This document shows positions 25,092 to 34,245 of a DNA stretch of 64,000 nt, one piece after another. Source of the DNA: Vibrio quintilis (lineage in GTDB: Bacteria; Pseudomonadota; Gammaproteobacteria; Enterobacterales; Vibrionaceae); assembly GCF_024529975.1 (NCBI RefSeq), contig NZ_AP024898.1:248001-312000 (forward strand). Reading direction: 5' to 3'. The position numbers were made by a program, and so were the translations under genes. Under the pieces are notes generated by a model. The model worked only from the letters and a program-made list of their open reading frames with translations, ran no database searches and had not been told where the DNA came from. The number at the start of each line of letters is the position of its first letter. Positions within the stretch are counted from its first letter, which is position 1.

Positions 25092-25520
25092 TTGAAGTCT
25101 TTGTTAGCCCTGCTCGGCGTATTACTTTTAGTTTTAAGCGGCTTCTTAATTTACAAAGGTTATGAGGATTATACCAATCCTAAACTGGTTTATGGAAACT
25201 GGCTTGAAATTAAAGTGTTAGGCGATCGCCGTGACGTGATCAGGTTTGATAAGCAAGGTGTTTACCGCAATAACCACCTGATTACAACGAAGTTTGAGTA
25301 TGATGGAAAAACCATCCGCTTTAAAACAGGAGGTTCAGAAACAATTTATCAACTGAGTGGTACGGAAAACTCGCCGCAGCTGAAGCGGGTTGAGCCCAGC
25401 CGGCCGATTCAAACCTTAATTAAAGAAGGTTACGAACATACACTGAATAAACCCAGTGCTCTCAGAATGGTTCCCCGCCGGACGCCGTTTGGCGCCGGCG
25501 ACGATGACGCCGGGAAATAA
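25092..25520 (+). CDS. DUF2850-like membrane-anchored protein
   Basis: The 142-residue protein has one N-terminal membrane helix (LLALLGVLLLVLSGFLIYKG) and a beta-rich exported domain: KLVYGNWLEIKVLGDRRDVIRF, then GVYRNNHLITTKFEYDGKTIRFKTG. It matches what I know of the Vibrio-restricted DUF2850 family, whose function is unknown. The start is TTG with AAGGGAG about 7 bases upstream. It is a single gene, upstream of the mechanosensitive channel gene. Confidence 0.75.
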   Translation: MKSLLALLGVLLLVLSGFLIYKGYEDYTNPKLVYGNWLEIKVLGDRRDVIRFDKQGVYRNNHLITTKFEYDGKTIRFKTGGSETIYQLSGTENSPQLKRVEPSRPIQTLIKEGYEHTLNKPSALRMVPRRTPFGAGDDDAGK

Positions 25521-25703
25521 TCAATCATCCCGGTGAGTACCGGAGATATTTTCTGCATTGAATGCTGGCTGCATCCTTGACCAGATGCGTTCAGTTTTTC
25601 TTCTGTTCCCTGTTTCCTCCGGTACTGCCTTAAATATCAACAGACTAGTGATAGTCGCTCTTTTTTGTTAACTTTGCGTTTTATTTCAACTCTTGTGCTT
25701 TTT

Positions 25704-26804
25704 ATGGATCAATGGCTCACTAAAATTCAGGCATTATCTGTCTGGCAAAACTGGGATAACAGTATCGTCCTGATCACACTGGCAAGTCTTGTGCTTTGGG
25801 TTGGCTGGCGTTTGCTGTATAGCCGCCTGAATATACTGACTGAGAAAACCCGGGTCGACTGGGATAATTTATTACTGCACGCTTTGCAGACCCCGGTGAC
25901 TGTCTTAATCTGGTGCTGGCCTGCCAGTATTTCTCTCGGCTTATTGCTGGACGATATGGTTGAGAGTGAACTGAACTGGCTGCTGACATTAAAGCAGATG
26001 TTATTCATCCTCTGTTTCATCTGGGTGTTTCTGCGGCTGATTAATAATATCGAGCACCATGTTTTATCGGCGAAGAAGCGTGATGAAACCACCGTCCAGG
26101 CGATTGCCAAAATTTCCCGTCTTGCCTTTATCCTGACTGGTTTACTGTCTCTGATGCAGACGTTTGGGCTCAGTTTATCCGGGTTACTGACATTTGGTGG
26201 TGTCGGTGGTCTGGTGGTCGGTCTTGCAGCGAAGGATTTACTGTCTAACTTTTTTGGCGGCATGATGATTTATTTTGACCGCCCGTTTAAGGTCGGTGAC
26301 TGGATTCGTTCTCCGGATCGTTCGATTGAAGGCACTGTTGAACGAATTGGCTGGCGGATGACGATTATCCGTACCTTTGATAAGCGTCCGTTGTATGTGC
26401 CGAATGCAGTTTTCAGTAATATTGTGGTTGAAAACCCGTCACGGATGCTGAACCGGAGAATCTATGAGACGATTGGCTTGCGCTATGATGATGCTGCAAA
26501 AGTTTCGTTAATTATTGAGGATGTCAAAGCGATGCTGACAACGCATCCGGACATCGACTCAAGCCAGACACTGATTGTGAATTTCAATGCATTTGGCCCT
26601 TCATCTTTGGACTTCTTTATTTATACCTTCACTAAAACGGTGAACTGGATAAAGTATCATGAGGTCAAACAGGATGTTTTGCTGCAGGTGATGGACATCA
26701 TTCATCAACATGCTGCTGATATTGCTTATCCGACCCAGACGCTGAAGCTGGAACCGGAAATGACCACAAAGGATGACGGACGCTATTTCAACCCGGAAGG
26801 GTGA
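25704..26804 (+). CDS. MscS-family small-conductance mechanosensitive channel
   Basis: The 366-residue channel has several N-terminal membrane helices and the MscS pore helix with flanking sequence GLLTFGGVGGLVVGLAAKDLLSNFFGG. The beta domain follows as PFKVGDWIRSPDRSIEGTVERIGWRMTIIRTFDKRPLYVPNAVFSN. It releases solutes on hypo-osmotic shock. I use the ATG at 25704; a TTG at 25665 is possible. A bidirectional hairpin separates it from the convergent Lon-like gene. Confidence 0.93.
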   Translation: MDQWLTKIQALSVWQNWDNSIVLITLASLVLWVGWRLLYSRLNILTEKTRVDWDNLLLHALQTPVTVLIWCWPASISLGLLLDDMVESELNWLLTLKQMLFILCFIWVFLRLINNIEHHVLSAKKRDETTVQAIAKISRLAFILTGLLSLMQTFGLSLSGLLTFGGVGGLVVGLAAKDLLSNFFGGMMIYFDRPFKVGDWIRSPDRSIEGTVERIGWRMTIIRTFDKRPLYVPNAVFSNIVVENPSRMLNRRIYETIGLRYDDAAKVSLIIEDVKAMLTTHPDIDSSQTLIVNFNAFGPSSLDFFIYTFTKTVNWIKYHEVKQDVLLQVMDIIHQHAADIAYPTQTLKLEPEMTTKDDGRYFNPEG

Positions 26805-26826
26805 ACCGTCAGGGCCAGATAAAATA

Positions 26827-26860
26827 AATCCGGCGCACGTTTTGTGCTCCGGATTCGTTT
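26827..26860. terminator. Bidirectional terminator (mscS / lon-like)
   Basis: AATCCGG-c-GCAC and GTGC-t-CCGGATT form a stem with loop GTTTT between converging genes. T-rich tracts lie on either side (CGTTTT on plus, TATTTTATC on minus). Confidence 0.7.
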
Positions 26861-26892
26861 TGACCGCAGTTCAGCAAAATCACTTCGCCGGG

Positions 26893-29253
26893 CTATTTTC
26901 TCATTGAATTCAGTTTTGCCTGCGCAATCCCGAAAATTGAATTGACCGGATAGCTGCTGTCTTCGGTGGCGACTCCCGCCGGTTTCCCGGTGAAAATCTC
27001 AATCGCTTCTGTGACATGTTCAATCGCCCAGATATGGAACTCTCCTTTATCAACAGCGGTTACAATATCTTCCCGCAGCATCAGGTTATGGACGTTTGCT
27101 TTCGGGATGATCACCCCCTGATCGGGATGGCGGCCTTTAATTTTACACACATCGAAAAAGCCCTCGATTTTCTCGTTCAGTCCGCCGATTGGCTGGGCTT
27201 CACCAAACTGGTTCATTGAACCGGTTATGGCAATATTCTGGTAGTTTGGCTGTTTGGAAAACGCAGAAACAATCGCACAGAACTCTGCCATGCTGGCACT
27301 GTCACCGTCGACGCCACCATAAGATTGCTCGAAGGTGATGGTCGTGGTCAGCGGGACTTTGGCATTTTTTCCAAGCACTGAATGTAAATAAGCCGAAAGA
27401 ATCATCACACCTTTTGAGTGCAGGCTGCCACCTAAGTCAACATTGCGCTCTATATCGATGATTTCGCCGTCACCGTAGCAGGTGGTTGCCGTAATCCGGT
27501 TCGGCATGCCGAAGGCGTGATCGCTGGTACTGAGCACTGATAAAGCATTCACCTGACCTACAGCTGTTCCTTCGGTCCGGATGAGCATGGTGCCGTTGAG
27601 AAAACCTTCCATGATATTGTGCTGGATCCGGTTTACCCGCAGCTCCTGATTATGCAAAGCTTCATTGACATGACCAACCCGGATCATATTCGAGTTGGCC
27701 TGTCTGGCAACAAAATTGGACTCGCGCAGTAAGTTGGCAATATGAGCGGAGTGCAGCGACAGTTTGTTTTGATCACCGGCAACTCTTGAGCTTTGCTCAA
27801 TGATTCTGGCGATGGCTTTACGGTCGCAGTGGAGCATATTGTTGTCATGCACGAAGCTGGAAATGAACCGGGCATACTGAAGTTCAGAGTCTGGTGTTCT
27901 CGGCATTTCGTCTTCGAAATCAGCCGTGACGCGGAACAGTTCGCTGAATTCCGGATCATAATGAGCAAGCAACTGGTAAGTCCGGTAATCTCCGAACAGA
28001 ATAATTTTCACATTGAGCGGAATGGGTTCCGGATCAAGTGAAACAGCGCCGGTTAATGTCACTTCTTTTTCCAGAGAGGTCAGGCTGAGCTGACGTGAGC
28101 GCAATGCCCGTTTTAAACCATCCCAGACATACGGACGTTCCAGTACTTTGATTGCATCCATCAACAGCACACCACCATTGGCCCGGTGCAGACTGCCCGG
28201 CCGGATCAGTGAGAAGTCAGTAAAGACGGTGCCTTTAAAGGTTGCGGTTTCGATGGAGCCGAATAACGAGTGATAATTGGGGTTTTCTTCGACCACGATT
28301 GGGAAATGATCGTCAGTATGGCTGACCAGCACATTGATTTTATAACGACGCGGCAGCTTTTTATCCAGTGATGCCGTTGCCATGTCGCCCTGTTCGTTGC
28401 TTTCTTCGAGGAAGATTTCAACATTTTCAATGATGTCTTTTTTCAGTTCGGTCAGATACTCTTTAACCGGCGCATACTCGCTGTAATCTTTTTTCAGCTG
28501 TTTGATGAAATGAGTCAGCACTTCTCCGGTGACTTCATCATTGAGCTTCTTGATTTTCTCGGTATAGGTTTCTTCCCATTCGGAGAGTTGCCTGACCATG
28601 TTCCGGAGTTTGACTTCCAGATCATCAATGGCCTGACTAAAGTTTTCCTGCTCTTTCAGAGTGAGGGCTTCAAAGGTTTCTTCGGTATGCAGCTCTTCTC
28701 CGTTCAGCGCCACGAACTGATAGTCGCCCTGCGGGGTAATCGTCAGATTGATATTGCGGGCCTTGGCTTCTTTGCTGATTTGCTCAAGTTCAGTTTGTTG
28801 CTTGGTTGTCAGCTGATTTTTCAGTTGTTCGGCACGGCTGATATACAGCTCATTATCAAATGCCAGCGGAATTGCAACCACCAGTTTTTCGATCAGTTTC
28901 TCAATGTCATGACGTAATTTACCGCCGATGCCCCGGGGCAGTTTCATCACTTTGGGTGTGCGGGTTTCGTTGAAATTCGCAACGTAGCACCAGTCGTACA
29001 AACCACCATTTTCATGCTGATGACGGTTGAGGTAGCGCAGTATCATGGTCCGTTTGCCCAGGCCATTCCGTCCTATCGCATAGATATTGTATCCTTTCTC
29101 CTGGATCGACATTGCAAACTCAACGGCTTTCTGTGCCCGTTCCTGTCCAATAATCTCATCTATCGGGCTTAAACTTTTTGTTGACTTGCTGGTGAGTTTT
29201 TCCAGCCGGGCAACATGATATAACTGTTCTGTTTGTAATCGGTCGATTGCCAT
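26893..29253 (-). CDS. Lon-like ATP-dependent protease (LonB/YcbZ type)
   Basis: A 786-residue AAA+ Lon-family protease. The N-terminal ATPase region has the altered Walker A GRNGLGKRT near residue 53 and a long charged coiled-coil insertion (about 145-275). Walker B-like GGVLLMDAIKVLE follows at about 364. The C-terminal proteolytic domain carries the Ser-Lys dyad: Ser in GVDGDSASMAE (about residue 650) and Lys in GGLNEKIEGF. Compared with E. coli YcbZ it is longer. Start is the ATG at 29253, after GAGGGG; the frame extends upstream to 29340 across a palindromic repeat, which disfavours the longer form. Cytosolic quality control is the likely role. Confidence 0.9.
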   Translation of the reverse strand: MAIDRLQTEQLYHVARLEKLTSKSTKSLSPIDEIIGQERAQKAVEFAMSIQEKGYNIYAIGRNGLGKRTMILRYLNRHQHENGGLYDWCYVANFNETRTPKVMKLPRGIGGKLRHDIEKLIEKLVVAIPLAFDNELYISRAEQLKNQLTTKQQTELEQISKEAKARNINLTITPQGDYQFVALNGEELHTEETFEALTLKEQENFSQAIDDLEVKLRNMVRQLSEWEETYTEKIKKLNDEVTGEVLTHFIKQLKKDYSEYAPVKEYLTELKKDIIENVEIFLEESNEQGDMATASLDKKLPRRYKINVLVSHTDDHFPIVVEENPNYHSLFGSIETATFKGTVFTDFSLIRPGSLHRANGGVLLMDAIKVLERPYVWDGLKRALRSRQLSLTSLEKEVTLTGAVSLDPEPIPLNVKIILFGDYRTYQLLAHYDPEFSELFRVTADFEDEMPRTPDSELQYARFISSFVHDNNMLHCDRKAIARIIEQSSRVAGDQNKLSLHSAHIANLLRESNFVARQANSNMIRVGHVNEALHNQELRVNRIQHNIMEGFLNGTMLIRTEGTAVGQVNALSVLSTSDHAFGMPNRITATTCYGDGEIIDIERNVDLGGSLHSKGVMILSAYLHSVLGKNAKVPLTTTITFEQSYGGVDGDSASMAEFCAIVSAFSKQPNYQNIAITGSMNQFGEAQPIGGLNEKIEGFFDVCKIKGRHPDQGVIIPKANVHNLMLREDIVTAVDKGEFHIWAIEHVTEAIEIFTGKPAGVATEDSSYPVNSIFGIAQAKLNSMRK

Positions 29254-29328
29254 TATCCCCTCACTTGAAACATACGTGATATGTTTGCGTCCATGCTCGT
29301 CTTTGTCAGGCAGATGACTTGCCCTGAG

Positions 29329-29367
29329 ATACCCAAACAACCTCCATCTCCAGATTGCTTGGGTATA
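29329..29367. repeat. Palindromic intergenic repeat, copy 8
   Basis: ATACCCAAACAACCTCC pairs imperfectly with GATTGCTTGGGTATA. It lies upstream of the Lon-like gene, divergent from the MATE gene. Confidence 0.8.
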
Positions 29368-29602
29368 AGCATATATTCAGACAGCCTGAATGTAACAGTG
29401 TAAATGCAATTTTGTGCATTTTTAGTGACTTACTGCTAATTCAGATTTGAGTGAACAAATTATCGCCAATGTTCGTGCTTTTAGGGGCCGGGTATCCGGC
29501 AAAAGAAGACTTTGCTAATTATTCAGGACTCAGTAGACTAGCGAACCCCATTTGTTTTTTTCCGGGATAACATGAAGATTCCCGGCTGGATTGAAACAGA
29601 CG

Positions 29603-30958
29603 ATGTTGAAACAGACTGTACAGACAGAACAAGCCGGTCAGCCCGGTTCAGGATTGGCCCGCCAGCTTTTTGTAATGACATGGCCGATGGTTTTTGGCGT
29701 TTTATCCATGATGAGCTTTCAGTTAATTGATAGCATTTTTATCTCTCAGCTGGGGGTTTTGCCGCTGGCCGCTCAAGGTTTTACCATGCCGGTTCAGATG
29801 GTTGTGATCGGACTTCAGGTCGGTCTGGGAATTGCGACGACTGCCGTGATTGGCAGGGTCTCCGGTCAGGGGAAAGCGCAGTATGCGAAACAGTTAGGTG
29901 GCCTGATTCTGGTGATTGGCAGTCTCAGTGTCGCGGTGTTGGCTGCGGTGATTTTTCTGGTCCGGGATCCGGTGTTGCATTTTCTGGGGGCCTCTGATGA
30001 TATTTTCCCGATTATTGATCTGTACTGGCCTTACTGGCTGGTGAGTGCATGGTCAGGCGCAACCCTTTATTTTCTTTACAGTATTTGCCGGGCGAATGGT
30101 AATACGATTCTTCCCGGCTCAATGATGGTTGTCACCAGTCTGCTGAATCTGGTGTTTGATCCGCTGTTCATATTCACGCTGGATCTGGGGCTGCCGGGCG
30201 CAGCACTGGCGACTATTGTCTCATTTGGCTTTGGCGGCTTGATTGTGACGATCCGCATCTGGCCGAAGCGCTTATTGTCTTTTGTCTGGCAGGGTATGGA
30301 TATCGCGGCCAGCATCCGGATGATTTTACAGGTGATGGGGCCTGCGACTGTCAGTCAGCTGTTACCGCCTTTATCTGCGATGACCGCCACCAAAATTATT
30401 GCCGCTTATGGTTCAGCGCCGGTTGCGGCATGGGCGATTGGTTCCCGGTTCGAATTTTTCTCTCTGGTGGTGGTGCTGGCTTTAACCATGGCGATGCCGC
30501 CGATGGTTGCACGGTTTCTTGGTGAAAAGAAAGTTGCAGATATTCGCCAGCTGATGCGGATCGCTGTGTGCTTTATTGTGAGTTTTCAGGTGGGGCTGGC
30601 GGTCATCAGTTTTGGTTTGTCATTTTTTGCGGTTGCGTGGATGTCTGATGATCCGGCGGTTCGTCAGCTGTTGGGCTGGCACCTGACCTATGTGCCGGTG
30701 AGTCTGGCGCCTTTGGGTGTGTGTATGCTGGTGGTTTCCGTTGCTAATGCACTCGGGCGTTCTTATACCGCGCTGACGATTTCTGCACTGCGCCTGTTTG
30801 TTTTCTTTTTACCCTGTTTATGGATTGGTGCGCAGTTGTTGCAGCTGAAAGGCATTTATATTGGTGCGCTGGTGGGGAATGTTCTGGCCGGGACAGGTGC
30901 CTGGCTGATGTATTGCCGGATGATTCGCCAGACAGAGGCGCAAAATAATCAGGGCTGA
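29603..30958 (+). CDS. MATE-family multidrug/Na+ antiporter
   Basis: The 451-residue inner-membrane protein has about twelve hydrophobic segments in two homologous halves. It has MATE features such as ARQLFVMTWPMVFGVLSMMSFQLIDSIFISQLGVLPLAAQGFTMP in helix 1-2 and ANGNTILPGSMMVVTSLLNLVFDPLFIF in helix 5. These transporters export cationic drugs or metabolites driven by Na+ or H+. The start is uncertain: ATG at 29603, or the in-frame TTG at 29591. Substrate is unknown. Confidence 0.92.
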   Translation: MLKQTVQTEQAGQPGSGLARQLFVMTWPMVFGVLSMMSFQLIDSIFISQLGVLPLAAQGFTMPVQMVVIGLQVGLGIATTAVIGRVSGQGKAQYAKQLGGLILVIGSLSVAVLAAVIFLVRDPVLHFLGASDDIFPIIDLYWPYWLVSAWSGATLYFLYSICRANGNTILPGSMMVVTSLLNLVFDPLFIFTLDLGLPGAALATIVSFGFGGLIVTIRIWPKRLLSFVWQGMDIAASIRMILQVMGPATVSQLLPPLSAMTATKIIAAYGSAPVAAWAIGSRFEFFSLVVVLALTMAMPPMVARFLGEKKVADIRQLMRIAVCFIVSFQVGLAVISFGLSFFAVAWMSDDPAVRQLLGWHLTYVPVSLAPLGVCMLVVSVANALGRSYTALTISALRLFVFFLPCLWIGAQLLQLKGIYIGALVGNVLAGTGAWLMYCRMIRQTEAQNNQG

Positions 30959-30974
30959 TCGTTTGATCAGCCCT
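30951..30974. terminator. Shared terminator, MATE / DAHP synthase
   Basis: A perfect 10-bp stem AGGGCTGATC/GATCAGCCCT with GTTT loop begins before the MATE stop codon and lies between convergent genes. The minus-strand side is followed by GATTATTTTG. Confidence 0.65.
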
Positions 30975-31016
30975 GAAGATATTCTGTCATCATGAAAGAT
31001 GAACCGGGACGCCGGA

Positions 31017-32069
31017 TTAAGCCTGACGGCGTTTTTCTACCGCCGCCGCCAGCTGGCGCAACACAGTTTCTGTATCGTCCCAGCCGATACAGGCATCGGT
31101 AATTGACTGGCCGTAAGTTGCAGCGCGGCCATCCACCAGATCCTGACGACCTTCAACCAGATGAGATTCAATCATCACACCGAAAATGGTGTTTTCGCCA
31201 CTGGAAATTTGTGCAGAAACATCGTCAGCAACGACCATCTGACGCTGATATTGTTTGCTGCTGTTTGCATGGCTGAAGTCGATCATTAATTTCTGCGGCA
31301 GTCCGGCTGCGCCCAGCTTCTGCTTGACTTCCTGAACGTGTGCTTCGCTGTAGTTTGGCTCTTTACCACCGCGTAAAATGATGTGGCAGTCCGGGTTACC
31401 GTCTGTTTCCACAATGGCGGAATGACCGAATTTAGTCACAGACAGGAAGTGGTGTGAAGCGCTGGCTGAACGAATTGCATCGGCCGCAATTTTGATATTT
31501 CCATCGGTGCCGTTTTTGAAGCCGACCGGGCAGGAAAGTCCGGAAGCCAGTTCACGGTGAACCTGTGATTCAGTCGTTCGTGCACCAATGGCGCCCCAGC
31601 TGATCAAATCTGCAAGATATTGCGGAGAAATCATGTCCAGAAATTCGCCGGCGGTTGGCATGCCCATATCTGTCAGATCTAACAACAGTTTACGGCCAAT
31701 TTTCAGCCCTTCGTTGATTTTGTAAGTGTTGTTCATGTACGGGTCGTTGATCAGACCTTTCCATCCGACAGTTGTTCTTGGTTTTTCGAAGTATACACGC
31801 ATGACGATTTCCAGTTGATCGCCAAGCTCATCACGCAATGTTTTCAGGCGTTTACCATATTCAATCGCTGCTTCCGGGTCATGAATAGAACAAGGGCCAA
31901 TGATAACCAGTAAGCGATCATCTTTATCATTCAGAATATTGTGAATGGCTTTACGGGCATTAAACGTTGTTGATGCAGCAACATCGGTTGCCGGAAACTT
32001 TTCTAAAATTGCAACTGGCGGCAGTAATTCTTTAATTCGTTTTATTTTTACATCATCAGTCTGAAACAT
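31017..32069 (-). CDS. aroG: 3-deoxy-7-phosphoheptulonate (DAHP) synthase, class I
   Basis: The 350-residue enzyme condenses phosphoenolpyruvate with erythrose-4-phosphate, the first step of the shikimate pathway. The sequence matches the E. coli AroG type throughout: IKELLPPVAILEKFPAT, VIIGPCSIHDP, RVYFEKPRTTVGWKGLINDP, GARTTESQVHRELASGLSCPVGFKNGTDG, and MIDFSHANSSK near the metal site. Length equals AroG (350). Phe-sensitivity is inferred from similarity. Two TyrR-like boxes lie in the upstream gap, agreeing with aromatic amino acid control. Confidence 0.95.
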   Translation of the reverse strand: MFQTDDVKIKRIKELLPPVAILEKFPATDVAASTTFNARKAIHNILNDKDDRLLVIIGPCSIHDPEAAIEYGKRLKTLRDELGDQLEIVMRVYFEKPRTTVGWKGLINDPYMNNTYKINEGLKIGRKLLLDLTDMGMPTAGEFLDMISPQYLADLISWGAIGARTTESQVHRELASGLSCPVGFKNGTDGNIKIAADAIRSASASHHFLSVTKFGHSAIVETDGNPDCHIILRGGKEPNYSEAHVQEVKQKLGAAGLPQKLMIDFSHANSSKQYQRQMVVADDVSAQISSGENTIFGVMIESHLVEGRQDLVDGRAATYGQSITDACIGWDDTETVLRQLAAAVEKRRQA

Positions 32070-32209
32070 TCTGTTCTTTTTCCTTTTTCATCTCTGTCGG
32101 TGCATCGGTTACTGACCAACCTTTGCATTACCCGCTTGGTACGTTCGAATGCCTGTAAGTTATCGGGTTCAGATTGATGTTGCAATCATTTTTTTTTATA
32201 AAATGCAAT

Positions 32210-32257
32210 ATTAAAGCCTTTTTTACACTGAAGTTAATTTGTAAACTATTTTATACA
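32210..32257 (-). promoter_or_regulatory. Tandem TyrR-like boxes upstream of aroG
   Basis: On the minus strand TGTATA-N6-TTTACA (32240-32257) and TGTAAA-N6-TTTAAT (32210-32227) lie 12 bp apart. Both resemble TGTAAA-N6-TTTACA. They sit 140-190 bp before the aroG start. The rest of the gap from 32070 to 32434 is AT-rich with no gene. Confidence 0.6.
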
Positions 32258-32434
32258 CTCAGTTCGTACTTCAGCGGGAATATCATGACTTGTTGGAGAG
32301 AAGATCTCATTTGATATGTAAACACCTAAAATTTGTCTATTATTTATCGATTGCGTACGCACAATTGTTGTGAGTTTTATCATAAACTCTGCACACTCAA
32401 TTTTTGAAGAATCAGTGAAAAGGTAGCCTGCTTT

Positions 32435-34153
32435 ATGGTTGAACAACTAAATCAGTGGTTGGAGAGAGATCCCGACCCGAAAACAAAAGAAGAGTTGAAC
32501 AGGTTAATCAGCGAAAACCAACAGGAAGAGTTGAATGATCGGTTTAAAAGCAGACTGGAATTTGGTACTGCGGGGTTGCGGGGAAAAGTCGGATGCGGAC
32601 CTAACCGGATGAACCGTCTGGTGATTCAGGAAACTGCTACCGGGCTGGGACATTATCTGATTGCGAATGTTGAGCGCGCCAAATCGCGTGGTGTGGTGAT
32701 TGGTTATGACGGCAGGCTGGATTCAAAAACATTTGCCAGTGATACAGCGTCCGTTCTGACGGCGCTGGGAATTAAGGTTTACCTGACAGATAAAGTCACG
32801 CCGACACCTGTCGTGGCTTTCGGTATTCATCAGTTAGATGCCGCGGCAGGTATTGTGGTGACTGCAAGTCACAACCCGCCTGAATACAATGGTTTTAAAG
32901 TTTACTGGGAAAATGGTGCGCAGATTATTCCGCCGCATGATCAGGGCATTGCGGCGGAAATTGAGCGCGCCGCTGTTGCGCCGTTATCCGTGTTACCACT
33001 GGCACAGGCTGAGGAACAGCAGTTACTGGTCTGGCTGGGAGATGATTATTACCGTGATTATCAGGATGCGATTGCGCAGCAGCCACTGTTGCAGACCAGT
33101 GTTGCTGCTCAGGATCTGGTGATCACTTATACGGCGATGCATGGTGTTGGTGCGCCATTTGCTGAAGCGATGCTTGCGTCTGCCGGTTTTACCCAGGTTC
33201 ATAGTGTGGCTGAGCAACGTGAACCGGACGGCCACTTTCCGACTGTGAATTTCCCGAACCCGGAAGAGCCCGGTGCCATGGATCTGGTGGTTAAACTGGC
33301 GCTGACTGAGCGGGCTGATCTCGCCTGTGCCAATGACCCTGATGCGGACAGGTTTGCTGTTGCAGCCTGCACGAAACCGGGAGAATTCCGCATGTTGTCC
33401 GGCGATCAGGTGGGTGTGTTGCTGGCGGATTATGTGTTGCAGAAGCATCAGTCGCAACCGGGGGCTTGCCGTGATGCGCTGATTGGTAACACCATTGTTT
33501 CTTCCGGGTTACTGGAGAAGATAGCTCAACAAGCGGGTGTCACTTACTTTAAAACACTGACCGGCTTCAAGTGGCTGACTAATGTTGCGATGGAGAAAGA
33601 AAGTGAGCAGCAGCCGTTCCTGTTTGCTTATGAAGAGGCATTAGGATATACCATCGGCGACCAGGTCCGGGACAAAGACGGGCTGTCAACGCTGGTTGTA
33701 TTTGCGCAGATGGCCGCAGCACTGAAGCAGGCCGGTCAGACTGTTTGGGACCGGCTGGAGCAGATTTACCGTCAGCATGGGTTGTATGTCACAGCGCAGA
33801 AAAGCCTGGCATTGTCACCGGATATGCCGCCGGTGGGTGAAGTATTACGGGTGAATCCGCCGTCGATGATCGCCGGGCGTAAAGTGCTGATGACGGAGGA
33901 CTATAAAACTTCCGAACGCCGGTTTGCGGATGGCCGGACCGAAACCATTGACTTACCTGTGAGTGATGTACTGGTTTATCATCTGGAAGGGCAGGGTAGG
34001 GTAATTGTCCGTCCGTCCGGCACCGAGCCGAAACTCAAGTGCTACTATGAACTGGCGACGACGATGAAAGATGATGAATCATTTGATGAGGCGCAATTAC
34101 GCGCGGATGAGCAAATGACGATGCTGATTTCCGAGCATCAGCATTGTCTGTAG
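32435..34153 (+). CDS. Phospho-sugar mutase (phosphoglucomutase/phosphomannomutase, PgcA-like)
   Basis: The 572-residue alpha-D-phosphohexomutase has all four domains recognisable: FGTAGLRGKVG near residue 43, the phosphoserine loop VTASHNPPEYNGFKVY near 145, the metal loop ANDPDADRFAV near 300, and the sugar loop YEEALGYTIGD near 400. The phosphate-binding RPSGTEPK lies near the C-terminus. Length fits the bacterial PgcA/PGM2 group (about 570-600) rather than AlgC or ManB (about 460). It interconverts sugar 1- and 6-phosphates. Substrate preference cannot be read from sequence. Confidence 0.93.
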   Translation: MVEQLNQWLERDPDPKTKEELNRLISENQQEELNDRFKSRLEFGTAGLRGKVGCGPNRMNRLVIQETATGLGHYLIANVERAKSRGVVIGYDGRLDSKTFASDTASVLTALGIKVYLTDKVTPTPVVAFGIHQLDAAAGIVVTASHNPPEYNGFKVYWENGAQIIPPHDQGIAAEIERAAVAPLSVLPLAQAEEQQLLVWLGDDYYRDYQDAIAQQPLLQTSVAAQDLVITYTAMHGVGAPFAEAMLASAGFTQVHSVAEQREPDGHFPTVNFPNPEEPGAMDLVVKLALTERADLACANDPDADRFAVAACTKPGEFRMLSGDQVGVLLADYVLQKHQSQPGACRDALIGNTIVSSGLLEKIAQQAGVTYFKTLTGFKWLTNVAMEKESEQQPFLFAYEEALGYTIGDQVRDKDGLSTLVVFAQMAAALKQAGQTVWDRLEQIYRQHGLYVTAQKSLALSPDMPPVGEVLRVNPPSMIAGRKVLMTEDYKTSERRFADGRTETIDLPVSDVLVYHLEGQGRVIVRPSGTEPKLKCYYELATTMKDDESFDEAQLRADEQMTMLISEHQHCL

Positions 34154-34184
34154 CCTGTGAAAGGCGGTGAATCTTTTTTAATTT

Positions 34185-34226
34185 CTGCGGGGTCTGTGAA
34201 TACCACAGACCCCGCAGTTTTTTTGT
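34185..34226 (+). terminator. Strong terminator after phosphosugar mutase
   Basis: A 14-bp perfect stem (CTGCGGGGTCTGTG/CACAGACCCCGCAG) with a 5-base loop is followed by seven T. Confidence 0.92.
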
Positions 34227-34245
34227 GATCACTGAGCCGCAGGTA

